Assembly (NCBI GenBank): GCA_035041965.1
Contig: JAPYMA010003063.1
Location: 115,624 to 179,623 of the forward strand
Reading direction: 5' to 3'
Length of the DNA stretch: 64,000 nt
From: Anisakis pegreffii
Lineage: Eukaryota > Nematoda > Chromadorea > Rhabditida > Anisakidae
The stretch's first letter is position 1. Each line of letters begins with the position of its first letter. Position numbers and translations under genes: made by a program. Of this stretch, positions 52,774-64,000 are shown piece by piece. The notes under the pieces were generated by a model that saw nothing but the letters and a program-made list of their open reading frames with translations, was not told where the DNA came from and made no database searches.

Positions 52774-55700
52774 TCTCATCACTATCGATTGAACACGAAT
52801 CGTTAACGATTGCTTACTTCGAAGATCCAGGTCAACATTTTCAGTTCCTAAAATCCTTGAAATGACTGATTCAAAAGATATTCCAACCTTGAAAGACTGA
52901 CTGACAAATGATTCCGGTTTTAAGCGGACATTCACACGGAGCAATTTGCTCCAAAACTGTAGTCATCACTATGCCTGTCCTTCAATTTACAGTATGACTG
53001 AATTCTGTAAATTTTTTCGATTCTTTTCTGGCGAGTGTGATAGGAGCATTGAGAATTTTGCACTGCTGCAAATAAATTGCCCTCTTCCAGCCAGCAAAAA
53101 AGAAATGCGCTAAAGAATAGTTGTGCTGAAAGCTGTCTTATGATGTCAACAGAAATTGTTCACTACTCGGAAACAGTGTTGAGAGCTTTGAGAAAAATGG
53201 CTTAGGCTTGTAATGATAATGACAACGCCGATAGTGACGGTGATATCAATGATGATAACTCAGGTGTTTCAGGTATAACTCAGGTATGCCAATATCTCAG
53301 TGATAATATCGGCGATACAACTGTTTAGTGTAGTGGGTCATAGCACGCTTGATCGAACTGATAGTTTCAAAACTACACAATGAACATTGATTTATCATAG
53401 CAACAAATCAATCATCAATCACGTTTTCTTACGTCTCAACGTTTCATTCTCATAGTCAGCTATGAACATGAAGTCTAGGATTGAAAAGTCGACACGTAAT
53501 CCGAAGAGCAACTTGTCTGAATAATGAGGCAAACGAGACTAAGTGCAACGAGAAGAGGAATGATATGATATGAAGAGGAATGTGTGCTTCACATCCGCAC
53601 TTGAACCACTTACTATCATTCAAAAGTTATCAGAGTGATTAATTTGAACATATTTCATTCAATCGAACGATAACAAAAATCAACCACGCATAATAACTCA
53701 GAAAAATCGGAATTTTATAGTTATTAATTCGAAGAAAAGTCCAATACGCTACTGGATCTATCAACATAGAATCCAAAAACATTTGTTGCTGACATATTTA
53801 AAGATACCTCATCGAATCTGAAATACATTCCACCGATAATGCTAAAATGCAACCGGTTTCTTCCAGTATCGCCATTGACGGAAAACAAAAACAAAGGCAA
53901 ATTCAGTGAAATTAAAGAAATCCCCGATGCAGAAAATAACGCAATTTATTGTGAGCATTTCTTTGGATGAGGCTATCTGTTGAGACGATGTGGGGAGTAA
54001 TTCACAGAAAAATGCAATTGACTGAGAAAACAGATTACAAAACGGAAAACGTATCTAGCTCTGGATAGCTCGGAAAAATCAGCTGCATCATTCTGCGTTT
54101 CATGGAGTGGCTTTGCGTATAATTAAAACTAGCAAATTTTGGAAATCATTCACGTTGAATATTCTATTCGTGCTGAACTCTTAAAGCGAGTGTGCAACGA
54201 AAGCGATAAAGTTGGCTTTGTCACTACTTGGAAAAGCCACCTCGGAAGAGATGGATACCAATGAGGAATGATAATGACATTACTCTGACTCCAGTTCTGA
54301 AACAAATACACCGCAAAAAACAAGCGATATTTCAAGCGAATGAATTACCGGTTAGTGACAGATGAATCGAGACGGGAATATTTAAGTTGAACTACGAAAT
54401 CGTTTCAATGCGATTCAATTCACTACGTGAGAATTCACTCAAATAATGACCATTCAGCAGTATCGCTATATTGTCTGTGAGTTTGATTTAATCATTCATT
54501 ATACATCAATTTCCCATAGTCAGTGAACGTTCGAAATCTTCATGAGAAATACATTTTTCTTCAAAAATTAAATAAAATGTCATTCTCTCTTATGATTTCT
54601 AAACGCATCGAAAATGAATCAAGAGGGCCACAAATCACTGACTACCTCGATAGTATCAGAAAAAGAATCCTGCTGAAAGAATTTCACAGTTTGGGAACTC
54701 AATGGGATCTCTAATAAGCCTCGTGTACCACCACTGCTGTACGACTTGTTTGGCTATTTGAATGTTTTCTGTCGATTCTTTATCATTATGCATTCATAAG
54801 TTTCAGATTAAGTGGTGATATTCATTTGTCATGCTCAATCGAAGCATATTTTGTCATTTCATGGGCATTGATTATGTGTCACATAATCAATCATGCGAAA
54901 CGGTTGAATTATTGAGGTGATTTAATGACAACGTATTCATGAACACTGAATTGTTTGCAGGTTCATTTGAGTGCCGAATGAAACTCTAAGACGTAAAATA
55001 TCGATTGTGAAACACTCACTTGTACATTCCGCTAAAAGATAGACAGTAAAAAAATTATCGAAAAATGATGTCAAAAAATGAGTTCTCTCATTTGCTTGAG
55101 TCAAACAATTTTCCACTGAATTACATACCATTTCAGTGAATTAGAAAATTATCTAAGCTAAAAAGAGCAACGGAATAAAACACTCATTTTGAAACATTGC
55201 ACATTTGATGTGAAACGGTTGTTGATTTTGAAATCATCCGCATACTTAATAGATTTGATAATTACCATCATTAGCATTTCACTGATTATTGTCATTAATA
55301 CTGCCACTAGTAATAGCACCAGCTTAATAATGAGAATAACAAAGCGCACCTGCTCAATGGATTAGTGATATGGATTGAACTCGATTTCTTCAGCTCCGTA
55401 TCTGCCTGTACCCAATAATTTTTGCCCACCAATCAGAGACTGATGTGTGGCGAATGATGCGTATCAAAACTTTCCGAACGAACACAGATCAGAATAACAG
55501 TACAATTTCAATCAGATAGCAAAATGAGTCATGCTTCGAAATAATACAAATAATAATGCAGTTACAACCACTAATAATCGCTCAATGAAACTTCCAAAAT
55601 TGAAAGAAACCTTAACGATATTCGATTGTAAGATGATAATAAACGGATCAAACTTTACAGCGAATTGAAATTCTGCATTGTTTGCTTCAAACGGTCAAAA

Positions 55701-58700
55701 ACGGACACTCTGAAAAATTATGTTAGGTGGAGAAACTCGCACGAACGAATTGTTGAATGAATCAGCGCAAAACGATCAAAAGTTGGTTGTGGTGATGTAA
55801 TGGCATCAAATTAGATTGTATGCGGGAGCAAGGCAAATCGACGCAGCTACAAGAGGAAATGGGAGAAGAACGGATGAAAAATGTGAATACACTTTAAAGA
55901 AGCAATCATTAACACGCAATATCGCATTTCATCAAAGCCAATTGCACAATATAAAATCCGCACTGCCAGCCGCCATCCGAGATTTATGTGCCCTATATGC
56001 TCGCTGGCTCGCTCGCTCGTATTCCCTTTGCACAGAACCAACGGCAAATTTTGATTGAGTCGTTCGTTTTTTTTTTTTGATTTGCATCCCAAAGGCCGCA
56101 CAGCAACTTTTTCGCTTTGAAATTTTCAAGTGCTGATTACAAGTTAAGCTGGATGCGCTAGATAGCACTTGATGATAAACGTATAATAAAAACGCACAAG
56201 AACATTTGTACTCCCATGTCAAAATCAGACGTCACAAACATTAATTTAAATCTCGACGTTCTCAGTGGATCTCTTCTCTTACCAACAAATTCTTTTCTGT
56301 ATAGATTAATTTGATCCTACTGAGAAGTTCATCTGCATATCGGTCAATTGAAGCACACAAAATTGCTCGCTTTTTATAAAACCATTGATGTTCCGGGACA
56401 CTCACCAAAAGTTTATTCTTCGATCGAAACATCCAATTCCGTGGGGTTTAAGGGGCTGCACTAAGTAGTTCGAGCAACACAATAATAGATTGAAGCGTTT
56501 GATGGCGTATAACGATTAAGTATGGCGACCGTAAATGGTAATAAAGCTAAGCTTATGCATGGCCTGAGGCACAAGTGTGATAGGTGGCTGCTTGATCTCA
56601 CGAACATGTCTGCGCGTGCAACTTCCTATCAACATGTGCAGTTCAGAACTGGGGATGTTATTGAGAGGGATGTGACTTAACTTCGTGATTACAAGGCATA
56701 AATTTTAGCCAATTATGCCCATATCCATCTTATATCATTCATTTGATAATAAATTAGCTCACATTTCAGTTGACACTCTGGATCAATTTCACTTATAACC
56801 AGTTTCACCACACGCTAGCACACATAATCATGAGATTATGTATGTGTCACAAGATTGTAGCAATATCTCTTCATTGAAGGGACTATCTTTTCCTTATTAA
56901 CCTGAAGGTCGTCGAGAAGATGTTCAGGCGAGACGAAATTGCTCATAGAAAATGCTAATATCAGACAATGATGTAAAATTTTCGATGGATTCAAAAACAC
57001 TATCCGCCCTCTTGTCGAATCGATCGCCTACTAAAAAGTCCGTGTATATCTTTTGAAATCATCTGCACTCCCTAATCTCCTTAATCGTTTGACGCAAATG
57101 TGTTCTTAGGCTATCTTTTTAGTCCCGTATAGTTTCGAAAGATTATCCGCAAGCAATAAACCACTGCTTATAACAAATTCCGAGATGCGAAAGTAGGAAC
57201 ATCCATTTTTTAATCATGAAACTTTTTGGATGAAAACTTTTTACTTTAACAATAAAATGTGATTTTGCGATTCCAGCACAATGCCAATTCAAAATTTCAT
57301 CAAGATGCGAATTCCAGAAGACGACAGCAAACCTAATCTGAGAAAAAATTCAGCAGTCGACAGCAACTCTTGCTGAAACACCTTCAGCGCAGTCCGCACA
57401 TATCAATAACGTTTCCTTCAGTGACAATAAAATTCAAATCTCTTTCCGTCCAACGACTGCAATACAATAAAAACTTTTCGCAGAATAATGCCAACGAATG
57501 TAAGACAATGTCATTCCCGTCATTTTCTATTCATTAGGTATGATCAACTGATAATTAGAATGCCCAGAAAGCAATAATTTCACGTAAGATTTTCTTAGAG
57601 TCCTATCTATAAACTCTAATTCATATCCATAAAATTTCCTGCACGAATACGTCATCATCCGAGAGGAAGTGAAAAATGAATGATGGAACGCAGTTAAGGA
57701 AATGAAAAATGTTGGAAAGTATGGTGAATTGCTCGAGTTAGTCTTGAAAGAGATGCGAGAGCATTTTGATGATCAAACATTTGGTTCGAATGTGTTGGCC
57801 GGAAGAAAACAGAACTGGAAGAATCAGCAAAATTAAAACAGTGAAAAAAAAAGCAAACAAACAATCGAAAACAAAAAAAAAAAAGAAGCTCTCATTGGTA
57901 ATTGAATAGAACATAAATTGCATTGGAAAATATGTCGCAATGTATTCGTTTATCTTTTGTTATGCTATCGCAAAACGTCATCTCAGTAAACATTTCAATT
58001 TTCTCATTGTTCAAGTCTTATAAAGTTGACTTAACTCAACGCTAAGCTGATAGTGTCGATCAGACTTCCATTAGTCCATAGAAATGTGAATTCGATCAAA
58101 ATTTTTTGAATGTTCTGAACCGAAGTAGCGATCAACAAACTCGAAAATTCAACAAAACGAACAAACACCGATTCCAAATAACCAATCTTTCAAAGCATTA
58201 CGCAGCAAAACACACCACAAATCATTCTCGCATCAGACAAACGTTCAATACGCACTTGTGTAAATCGTTAAAAAGAAGAATGCTTTGGGTGATATATTTT
58301 AAAAGTCACACATATTGCGAGTCAACAATCACAAACGACTCACAATCAACGAATAAGCCAAAAAAATGCCAATCACAAAACAACGCAATTTGAAACACAC
58401 ACATTAATCACGCCAAATCCAACATCCTCCTTAGAGTGCACGAACCTATCACGTACACCCCATGCAGCAGCTGTTCGTGACATGAAAACAGATTGGATGA
58501 ATGAGAAGAAATGATCAAGAAGACACAATTAGCGAGCTGTCAGCGAGAGTTCAATAATACTGCATAGCGTTGATGTTGAAAGCAGTTGAAACTTTCATCA
58601 AAATAATCGGATCATTGAAATGGTGAATATGGCAACAGAAAAGTTGCCATATGTCCGTCTATCAACGATACGAAATCAAAGATGGAATATGTGCACATGT

Positions 58701-58823
58701 TATCCGTTTTATTAACAAAATACAGTCCAAAAAATTCTCAGAATTTCAGCTGTTACCCTTAATCGACGATTACGTAACTCACTCAATTAATTTCTCCTTC
58801 TTCAATAACTGACATGTTCATAG
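52774..58823. other. Largely non-coding; one possible terminal exon
   Basis: Very AT-rich sequence with homopolymer runs (for example 56059-56077 and 57845-57884). The most protein-like frame is 54519-54714 (+), which follows a CAG and ends in TAA (segments LHEKYIFLQKLNKMSF and ITDYLDSIRKRILLKEFH). It could be an isolated last exon. A 55816-56058 (+) frame of 80 codons overlaps a GCTC repeat (56000-56020) and an equally long minus-strand ORF, so it is not called. The 5' part should contain the promoter of the four-TM gene. Confidence 0.35.
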
Positions 58824-59145
58824 AACGCCTCTTGTAAACATGGCCACAACGGTGTCCTATACACGGTCTTCAACACCACAAACCATACTGCTTTCGTTAA
58901 GGCCGAAAAGTTTAGCGGTCAGGAGCGCTAAAAATGCGGTCGGCTCGGAAAACGGGCACGTTAGCGACGGGCACGTTGTAAAGAAATGGGGATGGGTCTG
59001 CGAAACTACCGTTCTCCGCAATGCACTAATTGCTCTTCATTCCCATAATCCTCGTCAGCAATGTCATAAATATAGCCACAGATATTCCAGCGAAATTTAC
59101 CACAGAAAAATCACTTTATCAAGAAGTCATTTACTTCCTGGATGA
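58824..59145 (+). pseudogene. Kinase N-lobe-like fragment, possibly broken
   Basis: After a TTCATAG acceptor the frame reads NASCKHGHNGVLYTVFNTT and then NHTAFVKAEKFSGQER before a TAA at 58929. G-x-x-G-V-L-Y followed by a VKAEK segment resembles the glycine loop and catalytic-lysine strand of CK1/TTBK-type kinases, which are expanded in nematodes. A second part in the next frame (from about 58984) reads KWGWVCETTVLRNALIALHS, whose E-x-x-V-L could be helix C. An intron from a GTTAAG donor at 58896 to AG at 58983 would restore phase but remove the lysine. So this is either a relic with a frameshift, a mis-modelled intron, or chance. The rest of a kinase domain was not found. Confidence 0.25.
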
Positions 59146-60384
59146 GGTGACATTTTCTTCCGGATCGCAATCACGACGTAATATTTTGTTGACAGTCACG
59201 AGGTAATGTCTGTTCGTTCGAAATTTTGCTCGCATACGCGATGCAAAACATTCAGTCACAAACAAAACAGATGAAAACACAAAGTGATCACTGATCACAA
59301 CTCAATTTTATTCCACTTTCCCTAGGTTCAAGCAAATAAAAATGAATAATGCAAGATGTGGTCATCCAACCACGGCTCATTTAATAATGCCCTATATTGA
59401 ACCAAAAGAACCTTGAAAGAAAAACTATTAGGACTAATCGGGGCACTTCGATGAGTCATCCATTGTTTCGTCGTTGACAGTGAGGATACTGAATGTCTTT
59501 GACGATGCGCTGTAGAAAACAGTCGCTGAACTAACAGTTGGCGGAATGAAACACTGATCAGTATGATCAGTATTGATCAGCACAAAATGATCAGTACAAA
59601 ATCAAATTTATATTTAGAACTAACTACCACAGCAATAAAAGTATCTCAGAATCAATCCAAACCATAATGATGATAAAGTCAACAAAAATTATGTCAAGTC
59701 AAGTCGTTCAGTGAAGGCGACTTCAACACTACATGTCGACTCAAGTTAGTTCGAATGCAAATCAATTCTAAGACGTATCAGACTCAAATAGAAATGAACT
59801 ACTTTTTCAGATACACTCAAAATTCTGCTGCCTCGACTAGAATAAATCAAGAGAAGGTTCTACTCTATGCTCTTTATCGCTCAAATCTCAAAACCGTCAT
59901 TTGAGTGCCCGCAATGATAATGCTTCGAAAATTCTTAGGATCTTAGTTCAACATTGGTCCTTCATAAATACATCATTTTGAGACTATAATTCTGCCGCTT
60001 TTGAGCCTGGAAAGTCCTCGTGCTACCAGCCTCGGAAGAAGTCAGGCTTCCATATATGCGCTGAACTGCATATGCCTAGCTCAACCTCAAGCTGAGATTT
60101 AGACTCCCGATCATGGTCAGTCTCTTGAAGACACAAGTGATATGTTTTAATGTTGTCGAGTCACTCCAATAGCACCAGCGAGAGGAAATGATTATACTGG
60201 CAATGAAAAAGAAGTTAATTAATATCTAAGAAGTGTATGAATGCAGTATGAACGTGGCACATAGATAAGCTTCGGCGAGTAACCACAAACACCTGAGAGA
60301 TTTCTCCTTATAATGTATTCAATAACATCCAACTAGGCGAAATGATTTCCTGTATGTAGCCAATGATCAACCCGATGAAATTCC
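59146..60384. other. Non-coding stretch with a TGATCAGTA cluster
   Basis: No exon is supported. At 59555-59596 the motif TGATCAG occurs four times within 42 bases, with short variable spacers. Confidence 0.4.
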
Positions 60385-60692
60385 CCCCTGTTAAGGGAAA
60401 GTGCGCACGGTGGGTCCGGGAACCCCCGTTACCTGAGCAAATGCCCGAAGACACTACTCAGGCCAACTTAAGCGCAAGCCTTATCCCCGGTCAAATCGGC
60501 GCCTTTCCCGGGCCGGGAACGCCCGTAATATATTTTGAAGAATGAATGCTAGCGATACTCGGGTAAATACCGCTAGCATATTTTAAGATGTTTCTCCCCG
60601 ATTCGCCGAGACTGCCGGTAGGCGGGGAACGCCTGTCGCATTAACCTAAACCTAGCCCCTCTTGTTGGCAGCTCGACGGGTTGGGAACACCC
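60385..60692. repeat. GC-rich island with four related hairpins
   Basis: A 300-base GC-rich block in AT-rich DNA contains four copies of a short motif built on GGGAAC: 60412-60427 (GGGTCCGGGAACCCCC), 60510-60524 (GGGCCGGGAACGCCC), 60621-60633 (GGCGGGGAACGCC) and 60678-60692 (GGGTTGGGAACACCC). Stems pair as GGGC/GCCC, GGCG/CGCC and GGGT/ACCC around a purine-rich loop. A separate perfect 9-bp stem, ATGCTAGCG...CGCTAGCAT, lies at 60545-60578. A 60-codon ORF (60363-60545) spans part of the block and is probably incidental. Confidence 0.6.
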
Positions 60693-61188
60693 ATATGCAC
60701 AATAAAAGATTGCAATTTAATATGACCATTGGCTACACACAATTAATCATATTCACATTAGTCTGACTGCTGTTGAATCACACTACGAGGGAGAATGTCT
60801 TCGAGTCACCGCTATAGCAACTCGTCTCTTCAAGATGAGTGGTCCAGGCGAACTTTCCAGACCTACTGCCACATCCATAAGACAGTTCATACCCTACGGT
60901 ATTGAAACTCAAATTTTAACCTAACATGCCAGTGTACCCATTATCCATGCTTGATGCTATCCCACCCACCACTTCAAAAGCACTTTCATATTACACTTGT
61001 GCATTCAGAAAAATGACACATCTCGCAAGCTTATCCCTCAGCCTGAATGTCACCTAGGTTTCTGCAGTTAGCAACACACACAGAAGTTTAATCTTCATCC
61101 GTGCTGTAATCATGAGTTCTACCTAAAGTCAAATATGGCCGAACTATAGCTATTCAAATGCGTATCTATGATAAACCAATGTCGAAGA

Positions 61189-62226
61189 CAAAACTTGTCA
61201 TACTATAATATTACATCTAAATTAAACGTGTGTGACAAAACAAGTCGATCACAATTCACAATTTACGCATTTACAATAATACACATTAACAAATACTGTT
61301 GAATTTAAAAAAATGTTTAAAAAAGTGTAATCAAAAAAGAAAATGTAAAAATGTGCCCAGTGACCACCACTCAATTTTGATTCATTGTCATAGCTTTGGA
61401 TAAATAGAAATAAGTGATGAAAAGTACGACTATTCAACCACGAATCATCAATGAAAATCCTAAAATGAACACCGTCTAATTCGAAGACCCTAATACCTTA
61501 AAAATATAATTTGAACTGGCCTGGGCGCTTCGATGCGCCATCGCAAGTATTGAAAGGATTGAATAATTTCGACGATTCAATGAGAAACTGATGAATTGAC
61601 TGTTGATTGACTGAAATCGCTCAGTGGAACCGTCGAATTGAAAACATCCATTGTAACCAATGAACGTCACCAAGATAATTGTTTTCTGTGTGTTGCCGCT
61701 TTTCGTATCATATATGCAGACATCCTTTCAAAGCACCTTTTGAATTTGTTCCAGCGAATTGACAATCCTGAAAATTGCCAGTGTATGATGATGCATGAAT
61801 GAATGACACGCGGAAACAAAAATGGCAGCAACTGATTAACCTAAATTTAGAATGTACCGAATTCTGAAACATCGATTATTGTCAAGTGAGAAATAATACT
61901 CAGCACCAACAAAGTGTTCGACGCGGTACGCAGCCACAACAAATAGAAACCATCTTCGCAAATTGCACGGAAAGATCCTCGCACACAAATGATATAAACA
62001 AACTGCATCAACAACACACCACACAACGCATACAGAGGTATTGAAAATGGTATCAACAAGCGTATCGAGAATCCGATGAACTGAAGCATAGAACAGTGTG
62101 TGTTGATCGCTGTCGATCAAAACCATGCAGTAAGAGAATGATCATTAGTGGTTGTTATGATCGACGCTCCGCCCTCTTGATCAGTTTAATCTATAACAAT
62201 GACAATTTTTACTGAAAAAAAAACTG
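61189..62226. repeat. Left arm of a large inverted duplication (about 1.04 kb in window)
   Basis: The sequence is repeated, reverse-complemented, at 62964-64000 with only a few differences (for example AAAAGTACG against AAAGGTACG, and two base changes near 61388). The inner boundary is a run of A (ACTGAAAAAAAAACTG). The outer boundary is unknown, because the right arm is cut by the window end at the base matching 61189. The high identity indicates recent duplication, gene conversion, or an assembly artefact. Confidence 0.95.
61847..62089 (-). CDS. 80-codon hydrophobic ORF in left arm, chemoreceptor-like
   Basis: Minus-strand ORF starting M-L-Q-F-I-G-F-S-I-R, with a long hydrophobic stretch (IPFSIPLYALCGVLLMQFVY), a short hydrophilic loop (CVRGSFRAICED), then a second hydrophobic run (LLWLRTASNTLLVLSIISH). 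The I-P-L-Y-x-L segment followed by S-F-R recalls the first helix and loop of nematode srg-superfamily 7TM chemoreceptors; this is a resemblance, not a match. The same ORF is in the right arm with a single difference (T to A). A GTACAT donor near its end suggests that it is the first exon of a spliced gene. An overlapping 96-codon ORF in another frame is also duplicated. Confidence 0.35.
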   Translation of the reverse strand: MLQFIGFSIRLLIPFSIPLYALCGVLLMQFVYIICVRGSFRAICEDGFYLLWLRTASNTLLVLSIISHLTIIDVSEFGTF

Positions 62227-62963
62227 ATAGAGAGCAATGAGAATTGTATTTCGAGGTGACGGTGACACATTGGTACCTAACCTCAAAATATGTTACCAAA
62301 AAACCAAAGCTATCCATAAGATTGCCCAGAAACATTCCGGTTTCTTCGCACCTACGAATTCCTATGGATTCAGAAAAACAGGTAGGTTTTTTTTTGCCGA
62401 GCGATATTGCTTACAAAACCTACAAGTTTTCCTCCGAATATCATATATCTTGCCGAGCGCTTTAACTTTCTTGAGGTGATATAGCTATTTTTCTAAAGCT
62501 ATCCCAATTAACGCAGAGGCGCTAATTCAAATACATTAATTATATCACTATAGATCAATTGTATACATTAATATAGTACAATAGACGTTACGATCTTCAA
62601 GGTATCGGTACTCTCAGGTTTGCCCTGTAACAAATGAATTTCTTTGCAGCATTCGATTGCTAAGAATCTCTACCTTTAGAATATCATATACTTTGCAGAG
62701 CGGTTTTGCTTTCTTGAGGAGATATAGCTATTTTCTCAATGATGTACGATTTGCTCTCTTCGAGCCTACTGCGCAAACTTGAGAAGACGGTAGGCTTGAA
62801 TGTAAAAGCCTATATTTATAGTAATGTATGATATCTATTGATCTATAGCAGAGATTACCAAACTACGGCCTGCGGGCCGGATCCGGCCCGCCGACGAAAC
62901 TTGAATTTGGAACTTGAAACATATATTTTGCCGAGCGATTTCACTTTCTTGAGGAGATATATA
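62227..62963. repeat. Spacer of the inverted duplication: diverged repeats plus hAT-type end
   Basis: A motif of about 50 bases (CATATATNTTGCCGAGCG, then TTTCTTGAGGAGATATAGCT) occurs at 62442-62494, 62682-62737 and 62919-62970, with a partial copy at 62394-62410. The last copy touches the right arm. The spacer also holds the hAT-type terminus listed separately. Two short ORFs (62237-62479) read across the repeat and are not called as genes. Confidence 0.65.
62849..62891. mobile_element. hAT-type transposon terminus
   Basis: It starts CAGAGATTACCAAACTACGG, matching the CAGNGGTTCCCAAACT-type start of many hAT elements, followed by a perfect 20-bp palindrome at 62872-62891 (GCGGGCCGGATCCGGCCCGC) that is also characteristic of that group. 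The other end and an 8-bp duplication were not found, so this is a partial or solo terminus. Confidence 0.65.
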
Positions 62964-64000
62964 GTTTTTTTTTTAGTAAAAATTGTCATTGTTATAGATT
63001 AAACTGATCAAGAGGGCGGAGCGTCGATCATAACAACCACTAATGATCATTCTCTTACTGCATGGTTTTGATCGACAGCGATCAACACACACTGTTCTAT
63101 GCTTCAGTTCATCGGATTCTCGATACGCTTGTTGATACCATTTTCAATACCTCTGTATGCGTTGTGCGGTGTGTTGTTGATGCAGTTTGTTTATATCATT
63201 TGTGTGCGAGGATCTTTCCGTGCAATTTGCGAAGATGGTTTCTATTTGTTGTGGCTGCGTACCGCGTCGAATGCTTTGTTGGTGCTGAGTATTATTTCTC
63301 ACTTGACAATAATCGATGTTTCAGAATTCGGTACATTCTAAATTTAGGTTAATCAGTTGCTGCCATTTTTGTTTCCGCGTGTCATTCATTCATGCATCAT
63401 CATACACTGGCAATTTTCAGGATTGTCAATTCGCTGGAACAAATTCAAAAGGTGCTTTGAAAGGATGTCTGCATATATGATACGAAAAGCGGCAGCACAC
63501 AGAAAACAATTATCTTGGTGACGTTCATTGGTTACAATGGATGTTTTCAATTCGACGGTTCCACTGAGCGATTTCAGTCAATCAACAGTCAATTCATCAG
63601 TTTCTCATTGAATCGTCGAAATTATTCAATCCTTTCAATACTTGCGATGGCGCATCGAAGCGCCCAGGCCAGTTCAAATTATATTTTTAGGGTATTAGGG
63701 TCTTCGAATTAGACGGTGTTCATTTTAGGGTTTTCATTGATGATTCGTGGTTGAATAGTCGTACCTTTCATCACTTATTTCTATTTATCCAAAGCTGTGA
63801 AAATGAATCAAAATTGAGTGGTGGTCACTGGGCACATTTTTACATTTTCTTTTTTGATTACACTTTTTTAAACATTTTTTTCAAATTCAACAGTATTTGT
63901 TAATGTGTATTATTGTAAATGCGTAAATTGTGAATTGTGATCGACTTGTTTTGTCACACACGTTTAATTTAGATGTAATATTATAGTATGACAAGTTTTG
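62964..64000. repeat. Right arm of the large inverted duplication, cut by window end
   Basis: It is the reverse complement of 61189-62226. It begins at a T run (AGTTTTTTTTTTAGTAAAAA) and continues without a break to the last base of the window, so the true arm is at least 1,037 bases long. It carries the plus-strand copy of the hydrophobic ORF. Confidence 0.95.
63099..63451 (+). CDS. Hydrophobic ORF in right arm with a candidate second exon, chemoreceptor-like
   Basis: Plus-strand partner of the ORF in the left arm, transcribed away from the spacer (head-to-head arrangement). The unspliced ORF is 63099-63341 (80 codons). A TTCG/GTACAT donor at 63330 in phase 1 can join a 31-base exon at 63421-63451, which lies between CAATTTTCAG and an AAAG/GTGCTT donor and encodes LSIRWNKFK. 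A further duplicated frame at 63515-63712 (ILSILAMAHRSAQ) may belong to the same gene. The reading resembles the start of a multi-helix receptor; the family is uncertain and either copy may be a relic. Confidence 0.35.

Noticed and set aside
60363..60545. 60-codon ORF rich in proline and glycine
   Set aside because: It falls within the GC-rich hairpin island, where GC content alone keeps frames open; no relation to known proteins.
62237..62479. Two overlapping 73-80 codon ORFs in the duplication spacer
   Set aside because: They run into the copies of the TTGCCGAGCG repeat and are not conserved between copies.

Overview
The window looks like nematode nuclear DNA. It is AT-rich, genes are split into many short exons, and introns end in the nematode-style TTTCAG/TTTTAG acceptor. 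The best-preserved gene is a calsyntenin close in length to nematode CASY-1. No prokaryotic operon, CRISPR, rRNA or convincing tRNA was seen. Gene models were built by hand from reading frames, splice sites and intron phase; no alignment or search could be run.

Layout. About 1-1231 holds the last exon of a plus-strand gene that enters from the left. 1232-18545 is mostly non-coding, with a few exon-like islands (5040-5505 plus, 7242-7550 minus), a perfect 38-bp palindrome at 10443 and a small GC-rich element at 13089. 18546-35225 (+) is a complete 19-exon calsyntenin gene of about 967 codons: signal peptide, two cadherin repeats, LG-type domain, transmembrane helix, and an acidic tail with two tryptophan-acidic kinesin-light-chain motifs. 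Its first two introns are 5.0 and 3.1 kb and carry minus-strand ORFs that may be nested genes. A 110-bp hAT-type MITE with an exact 8-bp target duplication sits in a later intron. 35226-44878 holds a partial second copy of that MITE, a fold-back repeat, a perfect 24-bp hairpin, and two small exon sets (36536-36645 minus, 39949-40280 plus).

44879-50592 (+) encodes a membrane-anchored synaptotagmin-like protein with two C2 domains that lack the usual calcium-binding aspartates. Converging on it, 51263-52718 (-) is a clean three-exon gene for a 189-residue four-helix membrane protein, resembling the small nematode LAPTM/DUF7027-type family. 52719-60360 has no firm gene; there is a kinase-like fragment near 58824.

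The right end is the most unusual part. A GC-rich island at 60385-60692 carries four copies of a short hairpin whose stems differ by compensating changes. Then comes a large inverted duplication: arms of about 1.04 kb (61189-62226 and 62964-64000) flank a 0.74-kb spacer made of diverged repeats plus a hAT-type terminus. The right arm runs off the window. Each arm carries the same hydrophobic ORF, so the duplication forms a head-to-head gene pair, possibly fragments of a nematode chemoreceptor.

Calsyntenin and synaptotagmin-type proteins both act in neuronal membrane traffic, but their proximity here does not by itself show a functional link.
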